A stretch of DNA of 59,486 bases from Actinomycetota bacterium (GCA_018896525.1 JAHIMR010000081.1:1-59486); one strand, 5' to 3'. Counted from the stretch's first letter, positions 17,243-26,363 are shown. The notes: a model not told the origin generated them from the sequence alone. Made by a program: numbers and translations.

Positions 17243-17442
17243 CAAACGGGGTCTGGCCCAGGCTGGTGTCGTTCGTCTTCTCACTCAAGACTATCTCCAT
17301 AATGCAACAGCGGGCCTGACCCCTGTATTACCAGCGACAACGCAAGACAAAACCCGCCATCCCCGGGCATGTGACGTTCAAAACTTCACTTGAACCCATG
17401 CCCCACAATGCATATGCGCAGGGGCGGGGCCCGTCCCTCCCC
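17243..17442. repeat. About 200-bp repeat (family C, copy 1)
   Basis: It is nearly identical to 52343-52540. It carries an imperfect inverted pair, GGGGTCTGGCCC near its start and GGGCCTGACCCC about 60 bases later. With the three repeats that follow, it accounts for nearly all of the 431-bp stretch without a gene between 17242 and 17672. Confidence 0.85.
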
Positions 17443-17478
17443 AAAACGCACCCCAGGGGCCTGGCCCCGGACGTGCAC
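17443..17478. repeat. REP-like palindrome (family B, copy 3)
   Basis: The unit AAAACGCA...GGGGCCTGGCCCC...CGTGC is the same as the one repeated in tandem at 42354. Confidence 0.65.
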
Positions 17479-17500
17479 TATGCAACAGCCCGGGGGCGAG

Positions 17501-17535
17501 AATGACGCACTGGTGACAGGCACCAATGCGTCATT
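17501..17535. repeat. 35-nt REP-like palindrome (family A, copy 3)
   Basis: It runs AATGACGCAC to GTGCGTCATT-like arms around GGTGACAGGCACC and has the same length as copies at 529, 28717 and 44441. Confidence 0.8.
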
Positions 17536-17560
17536 AAGCAAACAGCGGTTACACAACCCC

Positions 17561-17661
17561 CAACCAGTGGGGTCAGGTGTTAGACAGCTGTCCGAGTTTT
17601 GGAGTATTCTCTATAAACACCTGACCCCTACCTCGTGAACAAGCGGCGGTTAACAAGACAC
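17561..17661. repeat. About 100-bp repeat (family D, copy 1)
   Basis: An inverted pair GGGGTCAGGTGTT and AACACCTGACCCC encloses about 35 bp, followed by a GAACAAGCGGCGGTTAACAA tail. Copy 2 (33964) has the same layout and lies in yedF; copy 3 (28653) is a compact form. Confidence 0.8.
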
Positions 17662-17672
17662 AGGAGGAAGCA

Positions 17673-18305
17673 GTGATAGAAGTTGAGACCTTCACCGACA
17701 TGTCTTTCGGCACCAATAGTTACATCGTCTGGCGGGAAGGAGCTCAAGCGGTCGTGCTGATCGATGCCGGCATGGCGGTCAGCGCAATACTGGAGTTCCT
17801 GGAAAGCCGGGGGATGACGCTGGAGGCGGTGTTGCTGACCCATGGGCACCCCGACCATATCGTGGGCGCGGCCGAGATCGCAGAGGCGACCGGCGCTCCG
17901 GTCTATCTCCACGAGATAGACAGCAAGATGGTGGAGATGATGCCTCCCACTCTCCTCGCTATGCTGGGGATAGACAAGATGGACGTCCCCGACGAGTTCA
18001 AGCCGCTCAACGATGGGCAGGTGCTGGAGCTGGCCGGGCTCGAGATCAGGGTGCTTCACACCCCGGGACACTCACCGGGGAGTGTGAGCTTCCTGGTGGA
18101 TGGTGCCCTGTTCGACGGGGACCTGGTATTCCGCGCCTCTATAGGCAGGACCGATTTTCCCGGGGGCGATTTCGAGTTGCTCCTGCGCTCCGTCAAGGAA
18201 AAGGTGTTCGTCCTCGATCCCGAGACGAAGTTGTACCCCGGTCACATGGGGCCGACCACCGTGGGATTGGAGAAGAAGACCAACCCGTTCCTTGCAGGCT
18301 TCTGA
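17673..18305 (+). CDS. MBL-fold metallo-hydrolase (glyoxalase II-like)
   Basis: The product has 210 residues from a GTG with AGGAGG upstream. The metal site is THGHPDH, followed by HTPGHSPGS, a FDGDLVF strand with the bridging Asp and the final PGHM His. The single-domain length and spacing resemble the YcbL/GloB-like subgroup that hydrolyses thioesters such as S-lactoylglutathione, but many subfamilies share this pattern. It should be a soluble binuclear zinc or iron hydrolase. Repeat family D ends 11 bases before its start codon. Confidence 0.85.
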   Translation: MIEVETFTDMSFGTNSYIVWREGAQAVVLIDAGMAVSAILEFLESRGMTLEAVLLTHGHPDHIVGAAEIAEATGAPVYLHEIDSKMVEMMPPTLLAMLGIDKMDVPDEFKPLNDGQVLELAGLEIRVLHTPGHSPGSVSFLVDGALFDGDLVFRASIGRTDFPGGDFELLLRSVKEKVFVLDPETKLYPGHMGPTTVGLEKKTNPFLAGF

Positions 18306-18421
18306 CGGTATTCCCGGTGCTGCCGGAACCCCGCCCCCCCGCGCCGCCTGTGCGCGTGGACACCTCGAAGCGAGAGTGTTACGGTAAAATTGAGGTTTTT
18401 TTCTACTGCTGGAGGTGTCGG

Positions 18422-18832
18422 ATGAGAACAACGAGAACCAGTGTATCGGTCGCGCTGGGCTGCACCGCGCTGGCGGTGCTCCTGGTGCTGATGGTCGGTT
18501 GTGGTGGCTCTGGCGGCGGTGAACCCAAGACGGTTGCCCAGGAGTTCCTGAACGCGCTGATCGCGCACGACGCGCCGGGGTCGTACACGCTGCTCAGCAT
18601 GAAGTTCCAGGGAGAGTGGGGGGTCACGGCTGTTGCCTGGAACGGCGCTATGATGAGGAACCCAATCCCGGGGACGGCGTCCTATTCGGTCAAGGGCCAG
18701 GATATCCAGGGTGATTCCGCATCGGTGACGATAACTCCCGCCGGCGGGGCCGACGTGCAGGTCAAGCTTGTCAAAGAGGACGGAAAATGGCTTATCGATT
18801 ACGAACTGGGCCAGTGGTACGGGCTGGATTAG
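18422..18832 (+). CDS. Small lipoprotein, DUF4878/NTF2-like
   Basis: The product has 136 residues. The ATG follows GGAGGTG. A signal sequence ends in the lipobox VGC (residues 24-26), followed by a Gly/Ser linker. The mature domain has AQEFLNALIAHD, a conserved-looking VTITPAGGADVQVKLVKEDG strand pair and a WLIDYEL end, as in NTF2-like DUF4878 lipoproteins. It is probably attached to the outer face of the membrane. Its stop overlaps the start of the VOC remnant in another frame. Confidence 0.7.
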   Translation: MRTTRTSVSVALGCTALAVLLVLMVGCGGSGGGEPKTVAQEFLNALIAHDAPGSYTLLSMKFQGEWGVTAVAWNGAMMRNPIPGTASYSVKGQDIQGDSASVTITPAGGADVQVKLVKEDGKWLIDYELGQWYGLD

Positions 18833-19106
18833 GCCGGCGGCCGGCCCTTCGGGGCACCACCTGGGGTTTTTCGTGAACAACCTGACCCAGCGGCTTGAAG
18901 CCGCCGGGGAGGCCGGCATAGAGGTCCTCCAGAGGGGCACCCTCAAGCAGATCGGTCTCACCATCGAGTACGCGTACCTCGACACCGCCGGGACCGGCGG
19001 TGTGATAATCGAGTATATTCAATCCCGGTTCCTGGGGCTCCCGTTCCCCATGCGGACCTCGCTGCTTCGCCAGGGCGCCTGGCTCGCGGAGAAGACGAAG
19101 CGCTAG
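18831..19106 (+). pseudogene. C-terminal remnant of a VOC (glyoxalase-like) protein
   Basis: This frame has no plausible own start and begins where the lipoprotein ends. It encodes the second half of a vicinal oxygen chelate domain: GHHLGFFVNNL, then EAGIEVLQRG, and YAYLDTAGTGGVIIEYIQ with the metal-binding Glu. A full VOC protein needs a first betaalphabetabetabeta half, which is missing. I read this as a 5'-deleted gene, with the lipoprotein gene now joined to it. A fused translation by frameshift is possible but unsupported. Confidence 0.6.
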
Positions 19107-19483
19107 TGGTTGCCATGCGGCCCGAGGAGTTCGAGAAGGCCGTTGCGGGAGTGGTGGAGAACCTGCCAGGGGAGTTTGCCGACAGGCTGGAGAACGTAGA
19201 AGTAGTCGTCCGGGAAAGACCTTCACGGGCGGACCTGGACCAGGTGGGAGTTCCACGGGGTGGAACACTCCTCGGCCTCTATCACGGTGTGCCGCTGACC
19301 GAGAGGGGATGGGGATACCAGTTGATCCTCCCTGATAAGATATCCATATATAGAGAGCCCATCGAGATGATATGTGATAAGACCGGGATACCGGTACCGG
19401 AGATGATCAGGCGGGTGGTGCTTCACGAGATCGCGCATTACTTCGGCATAACCGACACGAAGCTCAGAGAACTCGGTTACTGA
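19106..19483 (+). CDS. Minimal zincin metallopeptidase family protein
   Basis: The product has 125 residues from a GTG overlapping the previous TAG; an ATG three codons later is the other option. It has the small actinobacterial zincin (PF06262-like) layout. An N-terminal FEKAVAGVVENLP helix comes first, then RGGTLLGLYHGVPLTERG, LPDKISIYREPIE and finally HEIAHYFG, the HExxHxxG-type zinc site near the C-terminus. It should be a soluble cytoplasmic protease or peptidase of unknown target. The stop codon abuts a family B palindrome. Confidence 0.85.
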   Translation: MVAMRPEEFEKAVAGVVENLPGEFADRLENVEVVVRERPSRADLDQVGVPRGGTLLGLYHGVPLTERGWGYQLILPDKISIYREPIEMICDKTGIPVPEMIRRVVLHEIAHYFGITDTKLRELGY

Positions 19484-19515
19484 TGTGCAAAAGGGGCCTG
19501 GCCCCTTTTGCACAT
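19483..19515. repeat. Perfect 33-nt palindrome (family B, copy 2)
   Basis: Sixteen bases on each side of T19499 pair perfectly (ATGTGCAAAAGGGGCC and its complement). It overlaps the last base of the zincin stop codon and ends 30 bases before the flavoprotein start. It is a likely transcription attenuator at the head of the formate dehydrogenase operon. Confidence 0.85.
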
Positions 19516-19544
19516 GTCCGGCCCGGGAAAGGAGGATTCGCAAG

Positions 19545-20210
19545 ATGAAGATAGTGGCGGTAAGCGGGAGCCTGGTATCGGGGGGTAACGTAGAGGCCTT
19601 GATGGACCATGCCCTGGAGGAGTATGACGACAAGCCGGAGGTCGAGGTTACCCGCTTCGACCTTTCCGGGATGACGGTGGGTCCCTGCATGCACTGCAAC
19701 TGGTGCATGAAGAAGCAGGTGCCCGGCCGGTACTGCGGCGTGAACGATGACATGAACGAAATCTACCCCGCCCTGATGGAGGCGGACGGCGTGATAATCG
19801 CATCCCCGGTCCACTTCCTGAGGCTTTCCGGCACATGCGCCAACTTCATTGACCGACTGCGTCTTTTCGTGCATGGGAACCTCACCCGGGGAGCGATGAG
19901 GAACAAGGTGGGAGGGGCCCTGGCGGTGGCCTGGTTCCGGAGCGCGGGGGTGGAACTCACGCTGGTGACCATCAACAACGCGTTCCAGGTCCTGACGATG
20001 GTGATAGCCGCTCCCGACCTGGGCATCCTGGGCGGTGGGGCGTTCTCCAGCCTGGAGGGCGCGGGAGGCACCATCAAGGGGGAGCGGCATCTGGTGACCG
20101 AGGACCGGTTGGGACTGGCATCGGCCCGCTCGGTGGCGTACCGGGTGTGGGAGCTTGCCAGGCTCATGGAGGCCGGGCGAGAAGCGCTGGAAGGTGGAAC
20201 AAATGGTTGA
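19545..20210 (+). CDS. Iron-sulfur flavoprotein / NADPH-dependent FMN reductase family
   Basis: The product has 221 residues with AAAGGAGG upstream. The flavodoxin-like FMN site is VSGSLVSGGNV (residues 6-16) and SPVHFLRLSGTCANFIDR. A compact Cys motif, CMHCNWCMKKQVPGRYC near residue 46, matches the [4Fe-4S] loop of iron-sulfur flavoproteins. It is the first gene of the plus-strand run that leads through tatAC and fdhE to the formate dehydrogenase, so a redox role with formate metabolism is plausible. It overlaps the next small frame by eight bases. Confidence 0.8.
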   Translation: MKIVAVSGSLVSGGNVEALMDHALEEYDDKPEVEVTRFDLSGMTVGPCMHCNWCMKKQVPGRYCGVNDDMNEIYPALMEADGVIIASPVHFLRLSGTCANFIDRLRLFVHGNLTRGAMRNKVGGALAVAWFRSAGVELTLVTINNAFQVLTMVIAAPDLGILGGGAFSSLEGAGGTIKGERHLVTEDRLGLASARSVAYRVWELARLMEAGREALEGGTNG

Positions 20211-20379
20211 CGGCAAGGTGGGTGAGAGACCTATAGAGTGGATAATGGAAGGGATGAAGGGCGCACAGTACCTGTGCGACGAGGGTATAGCCTGCCCGCT
20301 GCTGTTGACATCGTGGGGTGCCATCGTTAACATTCACCGTAACCATGACAGTGGCACAAAGCCGCTGCGAAGTATGTAA
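20203..20379 (+). CDS. Small hypothetical protein, 58 residues
   Basis: The ATG overlaps the flavoprotein stop, and the frame ends 14 bases before tatA. The product has a short segment CDEGIACPLLLTSWGAIV with two Cys and no clear membrane helix. GTGGAAC gives only a weak ribosome site, but overlap coupling would compensate. The tight packing on both sides is the main reason to accept it. I recognise no family. Confidence 0.4.
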   Translation: MVDGKVGERPIEWIMEGMKGAQYLCDEGIACPLLLTSWGAIVNIHRNHDSGTKPLRSM

Positions 20380-20393
20380 AGGGGTTTTGAAAG

Positions 20394-20591
20394 ATGTTTG
20401 GACTCGGGCCGACGGAACTGGTAATCATACTCGTCATCGCCCTGGTTATCTTCGGGCCTTCAAGGTTGCCCAAGGTGGGGCAGTCGGTGGGCCAGGCGCT
20501 GAGGGCGTTCCGGGATTCTACTTCTTCAATTGAAGAAGAGGTCAAAAAGGGCCTCGATGATTCCGGTTCGACTGACGAGAGCAAGAAATAG
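20394..20591 (+). CDS. tatA: Sec-independent translocase subunit TatA
   Basis: The product has 65 residues. It has the TatA/E layout: FGLGPTELVIILVIALVIFG membrane helix, the FGPSRLPKVGQSVGQALRAF amphipathic helix after the hinge, and a charged tail. It forms the protein-conducting part of the twin-arginine translocase. Its position before tatC and upstream of a Tat-signal formate dehydrogenase suggests a translocase dedicated to, or coexpressed with, that enzyme. No separate tatB is seen, which is usual outside Proteobacteria. Confidence 0.93.
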   Translation: MFGLGPTELVIILVIALVIFGPSRLPKVGQSVGQALRAFRDSTSSIEEEVKKGLDDSGSTDESKK

Positions 20592-20603
20592 ACACTTCAA
20601 GCG

Positions 20604-21341
20604 GTGGCTGTTAAACGGGGCCGCATGACCTACCTCCAGCATCTGGAGGAATTAAGGCGCAGAATAATAGTTTGCATTGTGGCCGTTTCGGCCGGCTGCG
20701 GGGTATCCTGGATTTTTGCCTGGGACATACTGGATATCCTGAAAGGCCCGGCGGGCAATATAACCCTGCATTACTTGAAACCCATGGAGCCGTTCCTGGT
20801 GCGGTTCAAGCTGACGCTTTTCGGAGGGGTGTTGCTCGCCCTCCCGGTGGTTCTCTTCGAGGTGCTGGCGTTCCTTTCTCCAGCGCTCAAGCGGAAGGAC
20901 AGGTCGTTCACCATAGCGGTGATGCTGATGATATTGGCGTTTTTCTCCGCGGGCGTCGCCCTTGGTTACTACTACATAATGCCGGTCGGCATCACCTGGC
21001 TCCTCGACCTGGCGGCGGGGCAGATGAGCCCCGTACTGTCCGCCAGCGAGTACGTCAGCTTCGCCGGATGGTTCATGCTTGCTTTCGGGATCGCGTTCGA
21101 GACGCCCATATTCATATGGATGCTGGTGGCGCTCGGGGTACTGACGCCGGAGCAGTTGCGAAGACAATGGAGGTATGCTTACATTATCATCTTGCTATTC
21201 GCCGCCGTCATTACACCGGACTGGAATCCGATAACAATGTTGATGGTGGCGGTCCCGATGGTACTTCTGTACGAGATGAGCATACTGCTGGCCAGGTTTA
21301 CCGTCGGGAAGCGAAAGCAGGTTGCGCGGACGGCCGGTTGA
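20604..21341 (+). CDS. tatC: Sec-independent translocase subunit TatC
   Basis: The product has 245 residues from a GTG 12 bases after tatA. The family N-terminus MTYLQHLEELRRRI is present, with six predicted membrane helices, the FLSPALKRKDR loop and the conserved FGIAFETPIFIWML helix (Glu in F-x-x-x-F-E-x-P). It recognises the twin-arginine signal. Its direct linkage to fdhE and fdhA supports a role in exporting the folded molybdo- or tungstoenzyme. Confidence 0.95.
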   Translation: MAVKRGRMTYLQHLEELRRRIIVCIVAVSAGCGVSWIFAWDILDILKGPAGNITLHYLKPMEPFLVRFKLTLFGGVLLALPVVLFEVLAFLSPALKRKDRSFTIAVMLMILAFFSAGVALGYYYIMPVGITWLLDLAAGQMSPVLSASEYVSFAGWFMLAFGIAFETPIFIWMLVALGVLTPEQLRRQWRYAYIIILLFAAVITPDWNPITMLMVAVPMVLLYEMSILLARFTVGKRKQVARTAG

Positions 21342-21360
21342 TCTGACTGAGGAGGATGAG

Positions 21361-22257
21361 TTGTCGATAATCCTGCACGCGGAGGACCCCGGGGTCAAGG
21401 GGGTCCGGAAGTCAGTGGGAGAGTACAAGAGCCGTTACCCGGAGTACGCTGACGCGCTTGGGATGTACGGCTCGATAATGGAGGTGCAGCAGGAGGCGCT
21501 GGAGAAGGTGGTCCCTGCCGCCGGGCCGTCCGCCGGGGAGATAGAGGACAGCCTGAAGGAGGGGACACCTCTCCTCGACCCCGGCGACCTGGAGATCGAT
21601 GTGGCCCTGTTCCGGGAGGTCGCGGGGAAGATGCTCCGTGTGTTGGAGGGTAGGCCCGACGGGTTCCCTTACCACGACGACGTCCTGTCGTGGGATGGCT
21701 TGAGCGACGAGGGGTTCTCCACCACCAGGAACCTGGTGCTTGCCGGGGAGAGGATGGAAATCGACCTGGAGTGGCGCGGCGACGATGACCGCGAGCTCAT
21801 CTCCAACGTGCTGTGGGAGGGGCTTGTGCCTTTCTACAGGAAATATGGTAGTATCTGTGAATCCGAGGTGGACCATTCGTACTGGCAGAAGGGTTTTTGC
21901 CCTATCTGCGGAACTCCTCCGCTGATCGGGATGTTCAGGCCCGAAGACGGCCTGTGGGTGCTGGAGTGCAAGCTGTGCCACACCCCGTGGAACGTCATGC
22001 GGGCCATGTGTCCTTTCTGCGAAAAAGGGGTTGAAGGTTCCCTCAGTTACCTGTATGTAGACGATGACAGGCGGAAGCGTGTACAATACTGCGAGAATTG
22101 CAGGCAGTACGTGAAGACGGTGGATTGGCGCGACAGCGAGCGAGGAGGCTTGCTGCCGCTGGAAGACATAGTGACAGTCCGACTTGACCTGGCGGCGAAG
22201 AAAGAGGGCTTGAGGCCGGCTCCGGGGTTTCCCGGTAAAGTGCCGGATGCCTCTTGA
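21361..22257 (+). CDS. fdhE: Formate dehydrogenase accessory protein FdhE
   Basis: The product has 298 residues. The TTG at 21361 follows GAGGAGGA at a good distance and is preferred over the TTG at 21322, which would overlap tatC. The C-terminal half holds rubredoxin-like Cys pairs: CPICGTPP, CKLCHTPW, CPFCEKG and CENCRQYV. In E. coli FdhE binds the Tat-exported formate dehydrogenase subunits before transport. The distance from its stop to fdhA is 131 bases, a leader in which I found no recognisable riboswitch. Confidence 0.88.
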   Translation: MSIILHAEDPGVKGVRKSVGEYKSRYPEYADALGMYGSIMEVQQEALEKVVPAAGPSAGEIEDSLKEGTPLLDPGDLEIDVALFREVAGKMLRVLEGRPDGFPYHDDVLSWDGLSDEGFSTTRNLVLAGERMEIDLEWRGDDDRELISNVLWEGLVPFYRKYGSICESEVDHSYWQKGFCPICGTPPLIGMFRPEDGLWVLECKLCHTPWNVMRAMCPFCEKGVEGSLSYLYVDDDRRKRVQYCENCRQYVKTVDWRDSERGGLLPLEDIVTVRLDLAAKKEGLRPAPGFPGKVPDAS

Positions 22258-22388
22258 CTCGCTGGAGGACATAACCTGAAGGAGGTGAGCGGTTGTTCTG
22301 ACCGGGGCGGTCCTGGCCGGGAGTAGGGTACCGGTCGGGTCGTAGTCGTTGTTGGTAAGTGCAGTCTAGTAGAGAAAGTGAGGGGGGT

Positions 22389-25300
22389 ATGGAACTAACG
22401 CGTAGGGATTTCTTGAAGCTGTCCGGCTCCGGGTTGGGGGCGGCGGCTCTTGTAAACCTCGGGTTCAGAGTACCCGCGCTTGCTAAGACCGAACCACTTC
22501 GCATCACCAAGGCCAAGGAGTTCACAACGATTTGTCCTTACTGCGCGGTGGGGTGCGGCATCCTGGTGATGTCCGAGAACAATAAGGTCGTAAACACGGA
22601 GGGTAACCCCGATCACCCGATCAACCAGGGTACTCTCTGTAGCAAGGGTACAGCTCTCATCCAGATCTCGTTTGTTGATGGAAAGGTCAACCCCGATCGC
22701 ATCACCGAGCCCATGTACAGGGCCAAGGGTGCGAGCAAGTGGGAGACGCTCTCCTGGGACGATGCAATAAGCAAGATCGCCCAGAAGATCAAGGATACCC
22801 GGGACGCGAACTGGATCGAGCAAGACGACATCGACGGCAAGAAGGTGACCTGCAACCGTACCGAGGCGATCGCCAGTTTTGGCGGGGCGTCCCTGGACAA
22901 CGAGGAGTGTTACCTTCTGGTCAAGATGCTGAGAACACTCGGCCTGGTGTACGTGGAACACCAGGCCCGTATATGACACTCCGCCACAGTTGCCAGTTTG
23001 GGCAACACGTATGGCCGGGGTGCCATGACCAACCACTGGAATGACCTGAAGAACTCCGATTGCTTCATGGTCTGCGGCTCCAACTGCGCCGAGAACCACC
23101 CGGTATCGTTTAAGTGGATGGAGGTGGCGATGAACCGCAAGGATGATCCCGCCACGCTCATCGTGGTGGACCCCCGGTTCACCCGCACCGCGGCTGTCGC
23201 CGACATCTACGCCCAGAACAGGCCGGGCACCGACATCGTCCTCTTCGGGGGGATGGTCAACTACGCCCTGGGAGGAGTCGACGGCGAGGAGAAGATCCAG
23301 AAAGAGTACGTAACCAACTACACCAACGCGACGTTCATAGTCGACGACGGCTACAGCTTTGATCCCAGTACCGGGTACTTCTCCGGTTGGGACAAGGACA
23401 AGCTGAAGTACGACCAGAAATCCTGGACGTACAAGAAGGGGCCTGACGGACAGCCGCTCACGGACCCCACGCTCGCCGACCCGCGTTGCGTTTACCAGCT
23501 GTCAAAGGAGCATTTCAAGAGGTATACGCCGGAGAAGGTTTCAGCCATTACCGGTGTTGACAAGGACAAGTTCCTGGAGATAGCCAAGGCGTACTGCGCC
23601 ACGGGCGCTCCTGAGAAGAGCGGGACGCTGTTGTACGCGATGGGTCTCACACAGCACACCTACGGGACCCAGAACATCAGGACGTTCGCCCTGCTCCAGC
23701 TGCTGCTGGGCAATACCGGCATGTGCGGCGGGGGCGTAAACGCCCTCAGGGGCGAGTCCAACGTGCAGGGATCGACCGACATGGCGTTGCTGTGGCATAT
23801 AATCCCGGCCTACCTGGCCACGCCCAACAGCAAGAAGGCCCCGACCCTCAAGGCGTACAACGACGCCAGGGTCGAGTCGGCCGGCTCCAGCTACTGGAAG
23901 AACGGCCCCAAGTTCATGAACAGCCTGCTCAAGGCGTTCTGGGGGGATTTCGCGACACCGGAGAACGACTTCGGTTACGAGATGTTCCCCAAGGTCGCCG
24001 ACGGCAAGAACTACAGCCACATCGCCTGCTTCGAGGCCTGTGAAAAGGGTGAGGTAAAGGGCATGATGTGCTGGGGCCAGAACCACGGGGTCTCCGGGCC
24101 CAACGGAAATATGGAGCTTGCCGCGATGGAGAAGCTCGACTGGCTTGTCGTGGCCGAGCTCTGGGAGACCGAGGTGGCCGCTTTCTGGAAGCGCCCCGGC
24201 GTAAAGTCGGGTGACATTGACACCGAGGTGTTCCTCCTTCCAGCGGTGTGTTCCACCGAGAAGGAAGGGACTATCAGCAACAGCGGCCGCTGGATACAGT
24301 GGCGCTACAAGGCCGCCGACGGTCCGGGCAAGGCCAGGACCGACGCTTCCATCATAAGCATGCTTACCATGAAACTGATGGAGCTGTACAAGGCTGATGC
24401 CGAGGCCCCCAACGCCGAGGCCATAACCGAGCTGTACTGGCCGTACGGCGAGGAGCCCAACATAGACGACGTCCTGAAGGAGCTCAACGGGTTCACCTGG
24501 GACAGCAACGCCAAGCAGGGCAAGCTGGTGGCGAACTTCACCAAGCTGATGGACGATGGGACGACCGCCTGCGGGAACTGGCTGTTCTCGGGAGTCTATC
24601 CCGAGGAGGGCAAGAACAAGGCCAAGGCCCAGGAGGACAACTCGGACCCCAGCGGGCTGGGGCTGTACTCCAACTGGACGTTCTGCTGGCCGGTGAACCG
24701 CCGTATCATCTATAACCGCTGTTCGGCGGACCCGGGTGGAACCCCCTGGAACCCGGACAAGGACCTGGTAACGTGGGATGGTACGCAGTGGGTGAACAAC
24801 GACGTTCCCGACTTTGCCTGGAAGAAGGACGACAAGCCGGTCGCGCCGGATGTTTCGGCCAAGAACCCGTACATCATGCTCAACTACGGCAAGGCACAGG
24901 TGTTCGCGCCGGGCGGGCTCGCCGATGGACCTTTCCCCGAGCATTACGAGCCGGTCGAGACGCCGTTTGCCAACGAGATGAACCCGGCCCAGGTAAACCC
25001 GGGCATCGAGAACTGGATGAAGAACCTGTGGACGGCGCCGGCGGACAAGCTGGCCACCTACGGTTCGGCGGACAACGGGAAGTACCCGATAATCTGCACC
25101 AGTTACCGTGTCACCGAGATGTGGCAGGCGGGCCAGATGACCCGTAACTCGCCGTGGCTGATAGAGATGCAGCCGGAGATGTTCATAGAGATGTCCAAGG
25201 ACCTTGCCAGGCGCAAGGGCATCTCAGACGGCGACTGGGTGAAGCTGAAGAGCATCCGCGGTGAAGTGAACGCGGTTGCCATAGTGACCGACAGGATCCA

Positions 25301-25502
25301 GGTACTCGATATTGTCGTTGACGGTGAAACAATAAAAACCGACGTCGTCGGAATCCCCTGGCATTACGGGTATACCGGGCGCTGCATTGGCGGGCCGAAG
25401 GGAAAGAGTTACTCGGCCAACCAGCTTACCCCGCACGTGGGGGACGCCAACACGATGATACCCGAGTACAAGGCGTTCCTTGTCGATATCGAGAAAGCTT
25501 AG
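22389..25502 (+). CDS. fdhA: Formate dehydrogenase catalytic subunit, selenoprotein (Sec196)
   Basis: One gene is interrupted on paper by a TGA at 22974-22976 that must be read as selenocysteine, giving 1037 residues. The flanking YVEHQARI-Sec-HSATVASL matches the active-site motif of Sec formate dehydrogenases. A twin-arginine signal (TRRDFLKLSG, residues 4-13) is followed by a hydrophobic stretch, so the enzyme is exported. The [4Fe-4S] ligands are C49, C52, C56 and C84. The bis-MGD region (CGSNCAENHP, GESNVQGSTD) and the C-terminal cap (TEMWQAGQMTRN) are intact. No second frameshift is seen. The fdhB gene starts 13 bases after the stop. Confidence 0.95.
22989..23006 (+). promoter_or_regulatory. 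Candidate bacterial SECIS hairpin of fdhA
   Basis: Twelve bases after the TGA, GTTGCC pairs with GGCAAC across the loop AGTTTG. Position and size resemble the minimal SelB-binding stem-loop of E. coli fdhF, as I remember it. It lies within the coding sequence (residues ATVASLGN). Confidence 0.7.
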
Positions 25503-25515
25503 GAGGTGATGTGGC

Positions 25516-26346
25516 ATGGCAAATGAAAAGGCAATCCTGGTTGACGAAACCAAGTGTACCGCGTGCCGCGCGTGCCAGGTCGCCTGCAAGCAGTGGAACC
25601 AGAACGAGGGCGTAGAGACCATTAACTGGGGTTCATACGAGAACCCGCCCACACTCGGTTCCGAGACCTGGATGCGGATACTGTTCAACGAGAAGTACGA
25701 GAACAGCAAGATGCAGTGGCTGTTCACCAAGCAGCAGTGCATGCAGTGCACCGACGCGGCTTGCGTCGACGTTTGTCCGTCAAACGCGACGACCTACCAG
25801 GAGACCAAGCTGGCTGACGGATCCGTTCTCAAGACGGTGGTGACCGACCCGAATAAGTGCATCGGCTGCAACTACTGCAGGGTCGCCTGTCCGTTCGATG
25901 TCCCCGGCTACAGCCAGAAGAAGAAGGGGATATACCGTTGCACCATGTGCACGGACAGGGTCGCCAACGACGTGAACAAGTACAGCGTACCGGCCTGCGT
26001 CAAGGCGTGCGCCCCCGGATGCCTGGTGTTCGGGGACCGCGACGAGATGATAGCCAGGGCCGAGGAGCGCGTGGCGGAACTCAAGCAGGGTGGACAGGCG
26101 AAGGCCCGTGTTTACGGGAAGGACGAGGTCTCCGGCTTGATGTACATCTACGTGCTGGTCGATGAACCCGAGGCTTACGGCCTGCCGAATGACCCATCAA
26201 TACCGCTTGGAGTGAAGGCGTGGAAGGCCCTTACAAAGCCTTGGGGCGCCTTCGCGGCCGGTGGGCTGGTAATAGCCCTGGTGGTAAACGGGGTCATCAA
26301 CGCCAGGAACCGTGGCCTCGAAGAGCAATATAAGCTGGAAGAGTAG
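25516..26346 (+). CDS. fdhB: Formate dehydrogenase iron-sulfur subunit with C-terminal anchor
   Basis: The product has 276 residues. Four ferredoxin-type Cys groups are present (CTACRACQVACKQW, CMQCTDAACVDVCP, CIGCNYCRVACPF, CTMCTDRV...CVKACAP), which would carry four [4Fe-4S] clusters. Near residue 245 a single hydrophobic helix (AFAAGGLVIALVVNGVI) precedes a charged tail, as in FdnH-type subunits anchored on the outer membrane face and exported together with the Tat subunit. There is no gene for the usual cytochrome b partner; rnfC follows after 17 bases. Confidence 0.92.
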   Translation: MANEKAILVDETKCTACRACQVACKQWNQNEGVETINWGSYENPPTLGSETWMRILFNEKYENSKMQWLFTKQQCMQCTDAACVDVCPSNATTYQETKLADGSVLKTVVTDPNKCIGCNYCRVACPFDVPGYSQKKKGIYRCTMCTDRVANDVNKYSVPACVKACAPGCLVFGDRDEMIARAEERVAELKQGGQAKARVYGKDEVSGLMYIYVLVDEPEAYGLPNDPSIPLGVKAWKALTKPWGAFAAGGLVIALVVNGVINARNRGLEEQYKLEE

Positions 26347-26363
26347 GAGAGGAGGGATTACAG

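Noticed and set aside
22293-22301. AAGGAGG followed by TTG-TTC-TGA, which looks like a start with an early Sec codon upstream of fdhA
   Set aside because: The reading beyond the TGA shows no protein-like sequence, and the real fdhA start has its own position at 22389. It is probably a chance site or a very short leader frame.
22258-22388. Molybdenum-cofactor or other riboswitch in the fdhA leader
   Set aside because: I found no conserved aptamer pattern by eye. A covariance-model search would decide.
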